Of a stretch of 46,526 bases of DNA, positions 18,299-27,006 are shown piece after piece. Made by a program: the position numbers and the translations under genes. Under the pieces are notes generated by a model that was not told where the DNA came from, did no database searches, and saw nothing but the letters and a program-made list of their open reading frames with translations. Position 1 is the first letter of the stretch; each line of letters starts with the position of its first letter. The stretch is taken from positions 1 to 46,526 of the forward strand of contig JAFGXQ010000042.1 in NCBI GenBank assembly GCA_016936575.1. The letters run 5' to 3'. Source of the stretch: Deltaproteobacteria bacterium. Lineage in GTDB: Bacteria; Myxococcota_A; Polyangia; JAAYKL01.

Positions 18299-19560
18299 AG
18301 CCGTAACTCCTCCCCCGACGCAATCTGAGCCGGTGTCACCAGCGTGCCATAAGCGGGTACCGTTGACATGTCTGGCTGAACCACCAGTAACCGAACCGGT
18401 ATATTCAATTGCGTCAACCACTCCCGAATTCGGAGAACCGAATCATCTACAGAAAGACAAACCATCACTACCGATGATAGTGACGCCATCTGCGCATACA
18501 GACGCGGTTGGATCAATTCCAGCGAAAACGCGTCGCCCGGAGTTACTGTTGCCAGCAAATCAAGGGCCTGAGCCAAAAACCCCAGGCTGCGTCCAATGGT
18601 CAATGAATGCACATTATTCCCGATGCACATCACATCAATGAGAGCTTCTTTATCGGCAACATGGGCGAGAATACCCGCACACAGCGAAACCGCAGCTTCA
18701 AACTGCTTCTCCGAAACATGAATCGCGTTCACATCAAGAACTACACCGACTCTCGAAAAATACTCCTGCTGGTATTGGCGCACGTGGGGGATTCCGGTTC
18801 TCGCCCAGGTGCGCGCATGTAAATCCCGTACGCGATCCCCCGCCTGATACGGTCGCACGCCGCCGAGTTCCAACGCCTCTCCCGTGCTGGAAGCCATCGG
18901 AACCCCTCGCGGCTGACACCTGTGCGCTCGCGGCAATTGCATATTTACAATTTTAGGGAAAGTGGGAACAACGACGAAGTCCAGAATTTCGCTCTGACAT
19001 ATCGGCCCTGCGGCGACGCCCCAAGGAACACTGCGCGATGCGAATACCGGCATCAAAGAATGAATTCCTCTTGCGGAAAACCGAGCTGTCGCCCGATGGG
19101 TTACGGTTTGTCCGCGAGGAAGGGCCGTCACCATCTGTCTTTCACTGATATATGTCCCGTCCCATGTCAGAAACGGCGCTTCCACCTGCACATGCGCATA
19201 CGACTCCCATGCGCTATGAAGTGTAATTTCAATCTCAAGCTCGGCACCCACGCTCACCCGATTGGGGGCAACCGCCTGTATGGTCACATCGCGAAGCGGA
19301 TAATATCTACGAACAGCCAGAGATGCGGCCAACACCCCTGTCACCACCGCCCACATCACATAGCAAACCGTATCAGACACATTCAGTCCGAGCGCACCGG
19401 CGAACAGCCAGAACAGAAGCAGCCCTCTTCCCAACGGAGTCAAGGACAGATATAGATGAAATCCGCCCCGAAGAAATCGCCCACGTCGCGATGTCAACCA
19501 TGCCAGTCGTTCATGGGCGCTTTGCGGAACCAACACATGGTTGAACCGCGCGAAATTCAT
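18295..19560 (-). CDS. DUF58 domain membrane protein
   Basis: A 421-aa protein with two membrane helices close to the N terminus (LLLFWLFAGALGL and MWAVVTGVLAASLAV), a beta-rich middle and the DUF58 signature GEALELGGVRPYQAGDRVRDLHARTWARTG split over residues 235-265 (the core DRVRDLH…ARTG is diagnostic). The C-terminal part resembles a von Willebrand A fold (VVLDVNAIHVS), the usual partner surface for MoxR ATPases. The ATG at 19560 overlaps the MoxR stop as ATGA and its own stop overlaps the next start the same way, so the three proteins are made in step. The biochemical role of the family is not established. Confidence 0.87.
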   Translation of the reverse strand: MNFARFNHVLVPQSAHERLAWLTSRRGRFLRGGFHLYLSLTPLGRGLLLFWLFAGALGLNVSDTVCYVMWAVVTGVLAASLAVRRYYPLRDVTIQAVAPNRVSVGAELEIEITLHSAWESYAHVQVEAPFLTWDGTYISERQMVTALPRGQTVTHRATARFSARGIHSLMPVFASRSVPWGVAAGPICQSEILDFVVVPTFPKIVNMQLPRAHRCQPRGVPMASSTGEALELGGVRPYQAGDRVRDLHARTWARTGIPHVRQYQQEYFSRVGVVLDVNAIHVSEKQFEAAVSLCAGILAHVADKEALIDVMCIGNNVHSLTIGRSLGFLAQALDLLATVTPGDAFSLELIQPRLYAQMASLSSVVMVCLSVDDSVLRIREWLTQLNIPVRLLVVQPDMSTVPAYGTLVTPAQIASGEELRL

Positions 19561-20501
19561 ACCGGTACAGTTTCTGCTTCTAAAATTTCTGAAACAATAT
19601 GAGAAACACTGCGCCCTCCATATTGCGCTGCAGATGACAATACCAATCGATGACTCATGCAACAGGGGAACAGCACCTGAACGTCTTCTGGAGACACATA
19701 CGGTCGCTCATGTACGAACGCTCTCGCCTGAACCGCACGGTATAGTGCCAATGACGCACGAGGACTCAGGCCCACGCTCACACCTTCCGCATGGCGCGTT
19801 CGTGCAACAAGACGCAAAATGTACTTCGCCACATCATCAGAAACAATCACATCACGAACCTGCCGCTGCAACTGTGCCAAATCATCCGGGCGCATCACCG
19901 GCATCAGCCGTTTCAGAGGGTCTTCCTTTTGACGCTCCTGAAGAATTTGAAGTTCATCAGCCGGATCCGGATAGCCAACCGATAAACGCATCATAAACCG
20001 ATCCAGTTGTGCCTCGGGAAGCGGATAGGTTCCCTGGAACTCCACCGGGTTCTGAGTCGCGACAACCATAAATGGAGGAGAAAGAGCGCGGGACACACTG
20101 TCAATGGTGACCTGCTGCTCATTCATTGCCTCCAGTAAGGCCGACTGGGTTCGGGGAGATGCACGATTGATTTCATCGGCAAGCAACAAATTAGTAAATA
20201 CCGGGCCGCCATGAAACGTGAACGTTCCATCGCTCGGGTTCAACACGTTGGTTCCGAGCAAATCCTGCGGCAACAAATCCGGCGTGAACTGAATTCTCGA
20301 AAAACGTAATGAGATGCTGGACGCCAATGCTTTCACCAGCGTGGTTTTACCCACTCCCGGCATGTCCTCAAGCAGCAAATGTCCCTCTGCGAGTAAGCAT
20401 ACCAGAAGTTGCTCCACCACCGATGATTTCCCCTGAATCACCGTTTCAATATTGTGAATCACCGCTCTGAGTTTCGACAGGTCATTTACCAATGCCGACA
20501 T
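19557..20501 (-). CDS. MoxR-family AAA+ ATPase
   Basis: A 314-aa cytoplasmic ATPase thought to act as a chaperone for DUF58/VWA partner proteins. Visible motifs are Walker A (GVGKTT), Walker B (LLLADEINRA), sensor 1 (VVATQNPVEFQGTYPLPEAQLDR cut at its core ATQNP…EAQLDRF) and the C-terminal lid with LSPRASLAL. The ATG at 20501 is preceded by GGAGGG. It begins 16 bp after the pilT stop and overlaps the DUF58 gene, so it sits in the middle of a five-gene minus-strand operon. Length and motifs are normal for the family. Confidence 0.93.
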   Translation of the reverse strand: MSALVNDLSKLRAVIHNIETVIQGKSSVVEQLLVCLLAEGHLLLEDMPGVGKTTLVKALASSISLRFSRIQFTPDLLPQDLLGTNVLNPSDGTFTFHGGPVFTNLLLADEINRASPRTQSALLEAMNEQQVTIDSVSRALSPPFMVVATQNPVEFQGTYPLPEAQLDRFMMRLSVGYPDPADELQILQERQKEDPLKRLMPVMRPDDLAQLQRQVRDVIVSDDVAKYILRLVARTRHAEGVSVGLSPRASLALYRAVQARAFVHERPYVSPEDVQVLFPCCMSHRLVLSSAAQYGGRSVSHIVSEILEAETVPV

Positions 20502-20517
20502 ACACCCTCCGTAGATT

Positions 20518-21600
20518 CTATTCTGCCTGGAAGGAAATCCCCTCCGCCTGCAACGCAGCGACAAATCGCTGTTTGTCGGTTGCCTTTAGGTAAGCATCTT
20601 CTTTTGACACAGCCTTGCGAAACACCAGATGCAATAACGCTTCATCCAGCAACTGCATTCCCCGACCTTTCCCGGCCTCAATATATGACAGCAATTTGGT
20701 GGCATTTCCCTCACGAATAATATTCGGCAGCCCGGGGCCATCAAGCAGCACTTCAATCGCAGCGATTCGACCGCGCGTATCCACTCGTTTCAATAACTGC
20801 TGCGCGACGACCGCCCGAACCGATTCTGACAACATTCCCCGTATCTGTTCCCGCTGATTCGCTGGAAAACTATCCACCAAACGGTCAATGGTCTTTGATG
20901 CACTGTTGGTATGCAACGTTCCCAGCACCAGAATTCCCATTTCCGCAGCGCTGATTGCCAATTGCATTGTCTCGGCGTCTCGCAGCTCTCCCACCAGAAT
21001 CACATCCGGATCCTGACTCAGCGCATCAAACAATGCCCTCGAAAACGTAGGGGCATGATGACCGACTTCCCGCTGGACAATCACCGATTTATCAGAACGA
21101 TGCACAAACTCAATGGGGTCTTCAATCGTGATGATATGCAACGAGCGTGTACGATTCATGCGGTCGATAATCGCTGCCAACGTAGTTGATTTTCCGCTTC
21201 CGGTGGGACCGGTCATCAACACCAGGCCTCGTTTCAACTTTGTAAGTTTATCAACCACGGATGGCAGACCGAGACTTTCAAGTGGAACAATTTTTTCGGG
21301 AATCCGTCGAAACACCGCTGCCGGACCATACAGATGCATGAAATAGTTACATCGATATCGACTGACCCCTTTCAGTCCGTATGCGAAGTCCAGATCGTTG
21401 TTCTGAACGTATTGCTCCCAAAGAGATGTCGAACAGATTTCTTTCATCAATGTTCGAAGTCGCTTGCTTTCAAGCGGCTTGTCGGCAACTCGTTTCAGTT
21501 CGCCATCAATTCGCATACGCACGGGTTCCCCGCTGCTCAGATGGAGGTCAGAGGCGCCGCTTTCAACCATCTTCAACAACAACTTGTCGAGTCCCGCCAT
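20518..21600 (-). CDS. pilT: Type IV pilus retraction ATPase PilT
   Basis: A 360-aa hexameric ATPase that powers pilus retraction at the inner-membrane base. Canonical features are present: the N-terminal GASDLHLSSGEPVRMRIDGEL, here given as its core SDLHLSSG, Walker A GPTGSGKST (131-139), Asp box TIEDPIEFVH, Walker B VILVGELRDAET, His box GTLHTNSASKTIDR and the AIRE-like IIREGNATKL. The ATG at 21600 has GGAGGAAA ahead and lies two bases after the stop of the divergent paralogue. No pilin or pilus-assembly gene is in the window, so the pilus itself is encoded elsewhere. Confidence 0.93.
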   Translation of the reverse strand: MAGLDKLLLKMVESGASDLHLSSGEPVRMRIDGELKRVADKPLESKRLRTLMKEICSTSLWEQYVQNNDLDFAYGLKGVSRYRCNYFMHLYGPAAVFRRIPEKIVPLESLGLPSVVDKLTKLKRGLVLMTGPTGSGKSTTLAAIIDRMNRTRSLHIITIEDPIEFVHRSDKSVIVQREVGHHAPTFSRALFDALSQDPDVILVGELRDAETMQLAISAAEMGILVLGTLHTNSASKTIDRLVDSFPANQREQIRGMLSESVRAVVAQQLLKRVDTRGRIAAIEVLLDGPGLPNIIREGNATKLLSYIEAGKGRGMQLLDEALLHLVFRKAVSKEDAYLKATDKQRFVAALQAEGISFQAE

Positions 21601-21602
21601 AA

Positions 21603-23381
21603 TCAGGTTTCCTCCATGCAGAACTGCTCATAGGTCGCTTCACTGATATCTCCCCTGGAAACCATTTCCGCGGCGTAATCCGAGAAAGTTCGATTTCCCA
21701 ACTCCTTACTCATGCGAATGGCGTTAGGGAGCTGGTAGACTTTACTTTCCCGAATCAGATTTCGAATCGCGGGAGTGGTGAACAACAACTCCATCACCGG
21801 AATCAATCCAGGTTCATTATGGCGCGCCACCAAACGCTGACAGACCACTCCCCTGAGACTCTCTGACAACATCGAACGGATCTGATTCTGTTCGTCCGGT
21901 GGAAAAATATCGAGAACGCGGTTGATGGTCCTTACGGCGTTATCGGTGTGTAACGTGGCAAATACCAAATGGCCCGTCTCCGCTGCGGAAATCGCAAGTC
22001 TGGCGGTCTCCACATCATTCATTTCACCAACCACAATCACGTCCGGGTCCTGGCGCAATGCTGCACGAAGCGCACTGGCGTAGCCTTTTGTGTGGATTCC
22101 CACCTCTCGCTGAGTCACAATCGATCGAGCATTCTGGTGAATAAACTCAACCGGGCGCTCTATGGTGATGATGTGATTTCGACGCTCGCGATTTACAATA
22201 TCAACCAGCGCAGCCATGGTGTTCGTTTTTCCGCATCCGATGGGCCCGGTAACCAGCACCAACCCTTGCGCGTAGGTTGTAAACTTCGCCAGCTGAGACG
22301 GTAAATTCAGTGACACCAGCGACGGCGGATTTTTCGGAATCAAACGAAAGGTTCCATTGAGCCCCCCCATATGCCGAAACACATTCGCCCTCGCACGCCC
22401 AACCCCCTTCAGCTCGATACATTTCAATATACTGCTGTTTTGTTTCAATTGTTCTTTGTCGGCGTCAGACAATACCGACTCCAAGACTTCAGTCGCCCTC
22501 TCAGCACTAATTTGTGATTGCTTCGACCGTACCAGCTTCCCCATATGGCGAAGTACCAATGGCTGCCCAGTCATTACGTGCAAATCACTCGCGCCGTGTT
22601 TTAATGCAGACGACAACCACTTTTTAAACATCGCCGCGCCCTGCCCGTCAGATGCCAATTGTGCCTTGGCCACCTCTTCGGGCAATCGAATCATACGCGA
22701 CTGTTCTTTTTTTATCCCCTGAACGTAGGTTTTCTGAGCCTTCAAACATAACGCCAGGTTTTCTTCGCTGATGAACTCCTGTTTTACAGCCAACTCGCCA
22801 ATGCGAAAGAAATTGCCCGATTGGGACTGAAGTTTAAGACAATAGTCCCGTTGATCGTCTGTTATAAAACCGTTGTCCACCAATATCTGCCCCAACAATC
22901 CCCCGGTAACTTTCAAACCATAATATGGTGTTGTGCCGGTAGCATCGCCGCTTTTCTTTTGATGCGGAGGAGGTGGAGGCATCGATTTTCGCGTTGCGCT
23001 ATCGACTCTTGTCATCGGCGGCGGCGGCATCGATTTGTGCTTTTGCACGCTGCCTGCTTGTTTCAGAATAGGTGGCGGCGGCATCGATTTTCGCGTTGCG
23101 CTATCGACTCTTGTCATCGGCGGCGGCGAAGTAGACACTCTTTTCTGAGCGCTGGAAGGAACCGGCGGCGGTCCGTGCATCCGCAACGTGGATGAATCCG
23201 GAGGAAGCGGAAATGTTTCTGAGGGCTCATCCAACTCCAACGGTGTCACATGCTCTGCCAGATGAAATGTCTCCGAGGGTTCATCCAAACTTAAAATAGA
23301 CGCATTGGGAAACAACTTTTCGGTTTGTGGTTTTGAACTGTTTTTCGAATCAGACAATGTGGAACCTTCCGCTCGTTTCAC
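21603..23381 (-). CDS. PilT/PilU-like ATPase with long proline-rich N-terminal extension
   Basis: A 592-aa relative of PilT. Residues 1-145 are disordered and repetitive: LDEPSETF occurs twice (32-39, 50-57) and KSMPPPP three times with MTRVDSATR between. Residues 160-220 hold two copies of a small helical motif (GQILVDNGFITDDQ and GELAVKQEFISEEN), like the N-terminal modules of secretion ATPases. The PilT core follows from about 255. Its motifs deviate: Walker A GPIGCGKT (379-386), Asp box TIERPVEFIH with Arg where PilT has Asp, and Walker B VIVVGEMNDVET with Asn where PilT has Arg. The His box ATLHTDNAVRTINR is kept. It may modulate the PilT downstream, as PilU does, rather than act alone. 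The start is a GTG with a weak site; a TTG at 23357 with GGAAGG ahead is an alternative. Confidence 0.82.
   Translation of the reverse strand: MKRAEGSTLSDSKNSSKPQTEKLFPNASILSLDEPSETFHLAEHVTPLELDEPSETFPLPPDSSTLRMHGPPPVPSSAQKRVSTSPPPMTRVDSATRKSMPPPPILKQAGSVQKHKSMPPPPMTRVDSATRKSMPPPPPHQKKSGDATGTTPYYGLKVTGGLLGQILVDNGFITDDQRDYCLKLQSQSGNFFRIGELAVKQEFISEENLALCLKAQKTYVQGIKKEQSRMIRLPEEVAKAQLASDGQGAAMFKKWLSSALKHGASDLHVMTGQPLVLRHMGKLVRSKQSQISAERATEVLESVLSDADKEQLKQNSSILKCIELKGVGRARANVFRHMGGLNGTFRLIPKNPPSLVSLNLPSQLAKFTTYAQGLVLVTGPIGCGKTNTMAALVDIVNRERRNHIITIERPVEFIHQNARSIVTQREVGIHTKGYASALRAALRQDPDVIVVGEMNDVETARLAISAAETGHLVFATLHTDNAVRTINRVLDIFPPDEQNQIRSMLSESLRGVVCQRLVARHNEPGLIPVMELLFTTPAIRNLIRESKVYQLPNAIRMSKELGNRTFSDYAAEMVSRGDISEATYEQFCMEET
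22978..23128 (-). repeat. Two perfect 49-bp direct repeats inside the PilT-like gene
   Basis: The segment 22978-23026 recurs exactly at 23080-23128, 102 bp away. Both encode the MTRVDSATRKSMPPPP part of the proline-rich extension. Complete identity at synonymous positions indicates a recent duplication or gene conversion rather than selection on the protein alone. Confidence 0.85.
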
Positions 23382-23534
23382 ACGCCACCCTGCCGCACAA
23401 CGCCCTGCTCTGCTTTTTCACACAAAAGAGAATATGGTAGTGTAGCTGTTTTTATGCAAAGTGAAAGTTTTTTTAAAATCGTTTATTCGCGGAACAGCCC
23501 GAAAAAAGAACGCACAGCACTTTCGCTGTTATAT

Positions 23535-23921
23535 TTATTTGTTTTCCGCCGCTCTGGCTGCGTTGATCGCCTCAATGGCATCTTCTATCGAAGCCGCTTC
23601 CGACGAAGCCGCATTATAGCGAATGCCGCTTGTTTTGATGTAAATGCTGACAGACAGCTCGGGATTCACACGATATCCGTGTCGTATGTATTCCTTATTT
23701 ATTTTGGCGCGGTATTCTCCCCACACCGAAGCGATGGCGGAATCCACTTTAAAATCGTCAAGAACCATAATGAAATCCATTTTTCGGCTGGAAAACTTCA
23801 GATAATCAATCCATTGTTTGTACCAGACCTCACAATCATTCTCATCAACGATGTGCCAATGGGGAGTCGCAATGGTAATGTCGTTCTTCTTGTCATAGTC
23901 AAATTTTATAGAGCCGGCCAT
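23535..23921 (-). CDS. Small protein of unknown function, possible STAS-like fold
   Basis: A 128-aa soluble protein with no signal or membrane segment. The ATG at 23921 has a strong AGGAG seven bases ahead, which supports a real gene. The pattern of strands and helices (ITIATPHWHIV, then DFIMVLDDFKVD, then LSVSIYIKTSGIRY, then an Ala-rich helix) resembles STAS or SpoIIAA-like domains that regulate by protein contact, but no conserved phosphorylation site can be named. It stands alone between the PilT-like gene (153 bp away) and the hydrolase gene (151 bp away), on the same strand as both. Confidence 0.7.
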   Translation of the reverse strand: MAGSIKFDYDKKNDITIATPHWHIVDENDCEVWYKQWIDYLKFSSRKMDFIMVLDDFKVDSAIASVWGEYRAKINKEYIRHGYRVNPELSVSIYIKTSGIRYNAASSEAASIEDAIEAINAARAAENK

Positions 23922-24072
23922 GCAAAAACTCCTTTGTTTTCATCACCCTCAACGCGCATCTACAAATACTACTAAAGGAAAATAAAACACAAAAAGTACC
24001 AATTAGACTTACACGATTTACCAAATCAGACAATATGAAACAAATTATACAAAACACAAACAGGTATCGAGA

Positions 24073-25044
24073 TCAACGCGCTGAAATCGAATTTAAAAAT
24101 GTCAGTAGTATCCGATCAAATGCCGACCGATTCTGCACATGGGTAGAATGCTTTCCCCCCTGAATTTTTTCAAACGAAAATGACTTCAACTGTGGACGCA
24201 ATGCTTCCACATCACTCGACCAAATAACCGGATCATCTTCTCCGTATACGATAAGTCCCGGTATATTCTGTTTGCCGACTTTGCGAAATGTCGCGCGATA
24301 GTCACCAACCAGATCGGTCCGGAACATGGAACACACCGCATGCTCGAATCCTTCAATTGACGCTTGTCGACGAAACAATCTGTCGTACTTTTCAACATTT
24401 ACACCAACCCCTGCCCACTGTCCATTCGCACGCACGCGCAACACTTCAAGCATGGCGACGCGAAGTAAAAAATCACCGATTATCGGAGTGTTGCATATGA
24501 CAAACGGCGGTGTGGAATGCACCGAATTGATCACAGGAGACAGCAGCGCAACACCTCGCACTTTAGAAGGAAACCGCGATGTAAATTCCATGGCGATGGC
24601 ACCGCCGAGAGAATGACCAAGCAGAATAACCTGTTCATTGATTTCAAGTGCATCAAGAACTTGTAAAAGCTGGGTTACATACAGATCGCGGGTATAGTCA
24701 ACATCGGGACGATCCGACAACCCTCGCCCCAAGGCATCGTATCGTAAAATTTGGAATCCCGCGTTCAACAGCGTTTCAACCTGGAGATCAAAATCCCAAA
24801 TGGATAAAGTGGAGCCGTGGAGCAAAACCACCATCGGTGCTGCATTATCGCCCAACCGCTCATAGTGGGTGACACCGCACGGAAGTTTTACATAATCTCC
24901 CCCGAATTCTTCACGCACCGCATCGGAAAGTACTATCTGTTCCCTGTCGGCGAAGATGTACCCAACCCACATCACCGATATAACAGTTCCAACAACCAGG
25001 AAAACTCGCTTCCGAACAGATAGTTTGGCAACCTTCATACGCAC
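24073..25044 (-). CDS. Membrane-anchored alpha/beta hydrolase
   Basis: A 323-aa serine hydrolase with an N-terminal membrane segment (VFLVVGTVISVMWVGYIF), so the enzyme probably faces the periplasm on a membrane tether. The fold is clear: oxyanion strand VVLLHGSTL, nucleophile elbow GHSLGG with Ser145, acid in YGEDDPV and His in GGKHSTH. The mid-part cap is helical. The GTG at 25044 is preferred because AGGAG lies eight bases ahead; an ATG at 25038 is too far from it. The substrate is unknown; esterases, lipases and haloperoxidase-like hydrolases share these motifs. Confidence 0.88.
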   Translation of the reverse strand: MRMKVAKLSVRKRVFLVVGTVISVMWVGYIFADREQIVLSDAVREEFGGDYVKLPCGVTHYERLGDNAAPMVVLLHGSTLSIWDFDLQVETLLNAGFQILRYDALGRGLSDRPDVDYTRDLYVTQLLQVLDALEINEQVILLGHSLGGAIAMEFTSRFPSKVRGVALLSPVINSVHSTPPFVICNTPIIGDFLLRVAMLEVLRVRANGQWAGVGVNVEKYDRLFRRQASIEGFEHAVCSMFRTDLVGDYRATFRKVGKQNIPGLIVYGEDDPVIWSSDVEALRPQLKSFSFEKIQGGKHSTHVQNRSAFDRILLTFLNSISAR

Positions 25045-25118
25045 TTATATGGCTCCTGAAAATCAATTTCAAGCGCTTATCCGCATTGATAGTGAAACAC
25101 TTTTCATTCCTTTTTCAG

Positions 25119-25147
25119 TTGTCGCACTGACATAAACGCGTTAAAAA
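25119..25147 (+). promoter_or_regulatory. Candidate promoter of the 6S-like RNA
   Basis: TTGTCG (25119-25124), a 17-base spacer and TAAAAA (25142-25147) match the sigma70 pattern moderately. Initiation would fall near 25154, just before the first base pair of the predicted closing stem, which is where a 6S transcript should begin. The agreement in position is the main support. Confidence 0.45.
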
Positions 25148-25153
25148 TCTACT

Positions 25154-25326
25154 CTCTGGCGTGTTCGTTACGGGTGTTATTAAGGGGACTCCGCGTACTG
25201 ACCCGCGGGGATCTGTTCCTTGTCGTGGCGTGCATACCGGTCATAGCGTATCGGGAGCCAAAAGCGACAACACGGAGCCCACCTTGAAAAAGGATGCGGA
25301 GTCATGAATATCCCGAACACGGCACG
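25154..25326 (+). ncRNA. ssrS: 6S RNA candidate (SsrS-like)
   Basis: This 300-bp gene gap folds like 6S RNA, the regulator that mimics an open promoter and sequesters sigma70 RNA polymerase. The closing stem is cgtgttcg (25160-25167) with cgaacacg (25314-25321), then gactccgcgt (25187-25196) with atgcggagtc (25294-25303). A symmetric central bubble of 23 and 23 bases follows (25197-25219, 25271-25293). A terminal stem is formed by ttgtcg/cgacaa (25220-25225, 25265-25270), tggc/gcca and atac/gtat. The 3' side of the bubble holds caccttgaaaaagg with a CCTT-GAAA-AAGG mini-hairpin, as in known 6S RNAs, whose 3' strand also carries CACCTTGAA. G-U pairs favour the plus strand. Total length near 173 nt fits the family. 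The ends are approximate and no covariance test was possible. Confidence 0.62.
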
Positions 25327-25345
25327 CTGGAGTTATTTCTATTCG

Positions 25346-26974
25346 CTACGGCTTTACAGGAATGGCTTTTAACGAAGCTTTGCCATCTTTTTCATAAACG
25401 TTGAATTTAACGGCTTTGCACCCGTAGCGCGCTTTCAACGCATCGCGGTTCTTTTTCAATGTGACCTCGAACCGCTCATAGGTAAGCTGATCAACCGGTT
25501 CACCCAATTTCTGCTTCAGTGCGACAAATTCGGCATGAACCTGCTTGAAATACACGGTTTCATCAATCGACGGTACTCCTGGAGGGGTCGCAGCACCGAG
25601 AGGCTTCTGAGGTCCGGTCAATGGCTTGGCGGCACCGGTCGGCGGCGTAGGCATCACTTTTCCGCCCCCCATATTGGGTAATTTAGGTTTGGCATCTGGC
25701 GGCGGTGCTTCCAAAGCCGATGGCGGAGCAGGAATATCATCTGCCATATCTTCAGCGAAACGGAACGCTGCGGACGACAATCGGGAAGTATCTCTGTCGC
25801 CCAGAATGGACGAAACATTTTTTCCGCCTTCGCCCATCGCATTCATCACTTCCTTCAGCTTGTAATCCATCACTTTGTTGAATGCGATGGCTATTTTTCG
25901 AACATTGCGCTTGTACTTATATACGTTCAGTTGATCTTTCACATCTGCTTTTTCAAGTGCCAAAATAGCCTTCTGCAGCTTCGAAATCGGTCTCTCCGAT
26001 TCAAAATAATTCCAGAACCACCCGAGCAGAATCATCAAAAGGGCGCCGCCGATAATTGTCAGCCAAGGCAGATTCTCCACATCTTGCGAACCAGCCTCTT
26101 CGTAAATGGAAGTAAGCTCTATGGGGCGACTCACCGGTACGACAACCGCCCAGCCGACACCGTTCAATGCCGCCTGTCCGCGGATTTTGGAAAACACCGC
26201 GAGAAAATCCTGTTTTTCACCTTTGATGCGATGAATATCGCTGCGGTTCTTCTGCTCGTATTGCTTATCGCTTTCCAATCGCGCAAGGGGGGACGAAATT
26301 TCAGAATCTTTCGCCCGCGCCACATCTTCTGAATCGGGCGTGCCGATAGCAAGCATCACTCCCCCGGAATAATAAGCCACCTGCGCAGTGTTCGAAAACT
26401 TGCTTGCCATCTCATCGGTTAAAAGCAAACCGTGAACAATTGCGCCCACATATTGACCACTGTGAATAACCGGGCGCGCCGCAATCAGGTATACGTCGCT
26501 GCCCAACTTCCAAACATCGTCACGCACATATCCGCGCAGCGCTGCTTCAACAGTCGGAACGCCGGCAAGACTAAACCCGTTTTCGCGCCCTTTGGCGCCG
26601 GTTTTCACCAGTACATCGCCATCGGTTCCCACCGCGAGAAGCATATCCGCGCGATACTTGTCCAAATCGTCATTCTTCTTGTTCAGCGCCGTCAACAATT
26701 TGGGCCGATACTCATCCACTTTACCGGGAGTGTGTGCAATAGATGCCATATTGGAAGTGACATCAGCATCCGCAGACACAGATACCAGTACATCGAGTCT
26801 CTTGCGGGCATGAAGCGTGAAGGCCACTTCCAGCTTGTCGAGTTCTTTGTATAACCCCGCTGTCGCACTCTCTTCACGCTCTCGATTCACCAAATCCTTT
26901 GCCAACATCAATACCGATACAGAAATTGCAGCTGCAATCACCAATAATAATGTCCAAAAACGAGAAATAAACAT
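25346..26974 (-). CDS. Cache-type sensor membrane protein resembling the MXAN_5187 family
   Basis: A 542-aa protein with two membrane helices: FWTLLLVIAAAISVSVLML at the N terminus and WLTIIGGALLMILLGWFW near residue 310. Between them lies a periplasmic region with a double-Cache-like look (LLAVGTDGDVLVKTG, YLIAARPVIHSGQYVGAIVHG). After the second helix come a HAMP-like segment (RPISKLQKAILALE), a proline-rich disordered stretch and a C-terminal domain with TYERFEVTLKKNRDAL and YGCKAVKFNVY, which I recognise as the MXAN_5187 C-terminal type of Myxococcota. There is no kinase, cyclase or methyl-accepting domain, so output must be by protein contact. The ATG at 26974 has AGGGG ahead. It is 32 bp downstream of the cupredoxin-like gene and probably co-transcribed. 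Confidence 0.72.
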   Translation of the reverse strand: MFISRFWTLLLVIAAAISVSVLMLAKDLVNREREESATAGLYKELDKLEVAFTLHARKRLDVLVSVSADADVTSNMASIAHTPGKVDEYRPKLLTALNKKNDDLDKYRADMLLAVGTDGDVLVKTGAKGRENGFSLAGVPTVEAALRGYVRDDVWKLGSDVYLIAARPVIHSGQYVGAIVHGLLLTDEMASKFSNTAQVAYYSGGVMLAIGTPDSEDVARAKDSEISSPLARLESDKQYEQKNRSDIHRIKGEKQDFLAVFSKIRGQAALNGVGWAVVVPVSRPIELTSIYEEAGSQDVENLPWLTIIGGALLMILLGWFWNYFESERPISKLQKAILALEKADVKDQLNVYKYKRNVRKIAIAFNKVMDYKLKEVMNAMGEGGKNVSSILGDRDTSRLSSAAFRFAEDMADDIPAPPSALEAPPPDAKPKLPNMGGGKVMPTPPTGAAKPLTGPQKPLGAATPPGVPSIDETVYFKQVHAEFVALKQKLGEPVDQLTYERFEVTLKKNRDALKARYGCKAVKFNVYEKDGKASLKAIPVKP

Positions 26975-27006
26975 GTAACCCCTACTAAATGCGGATGAAA
27001 AACCGG

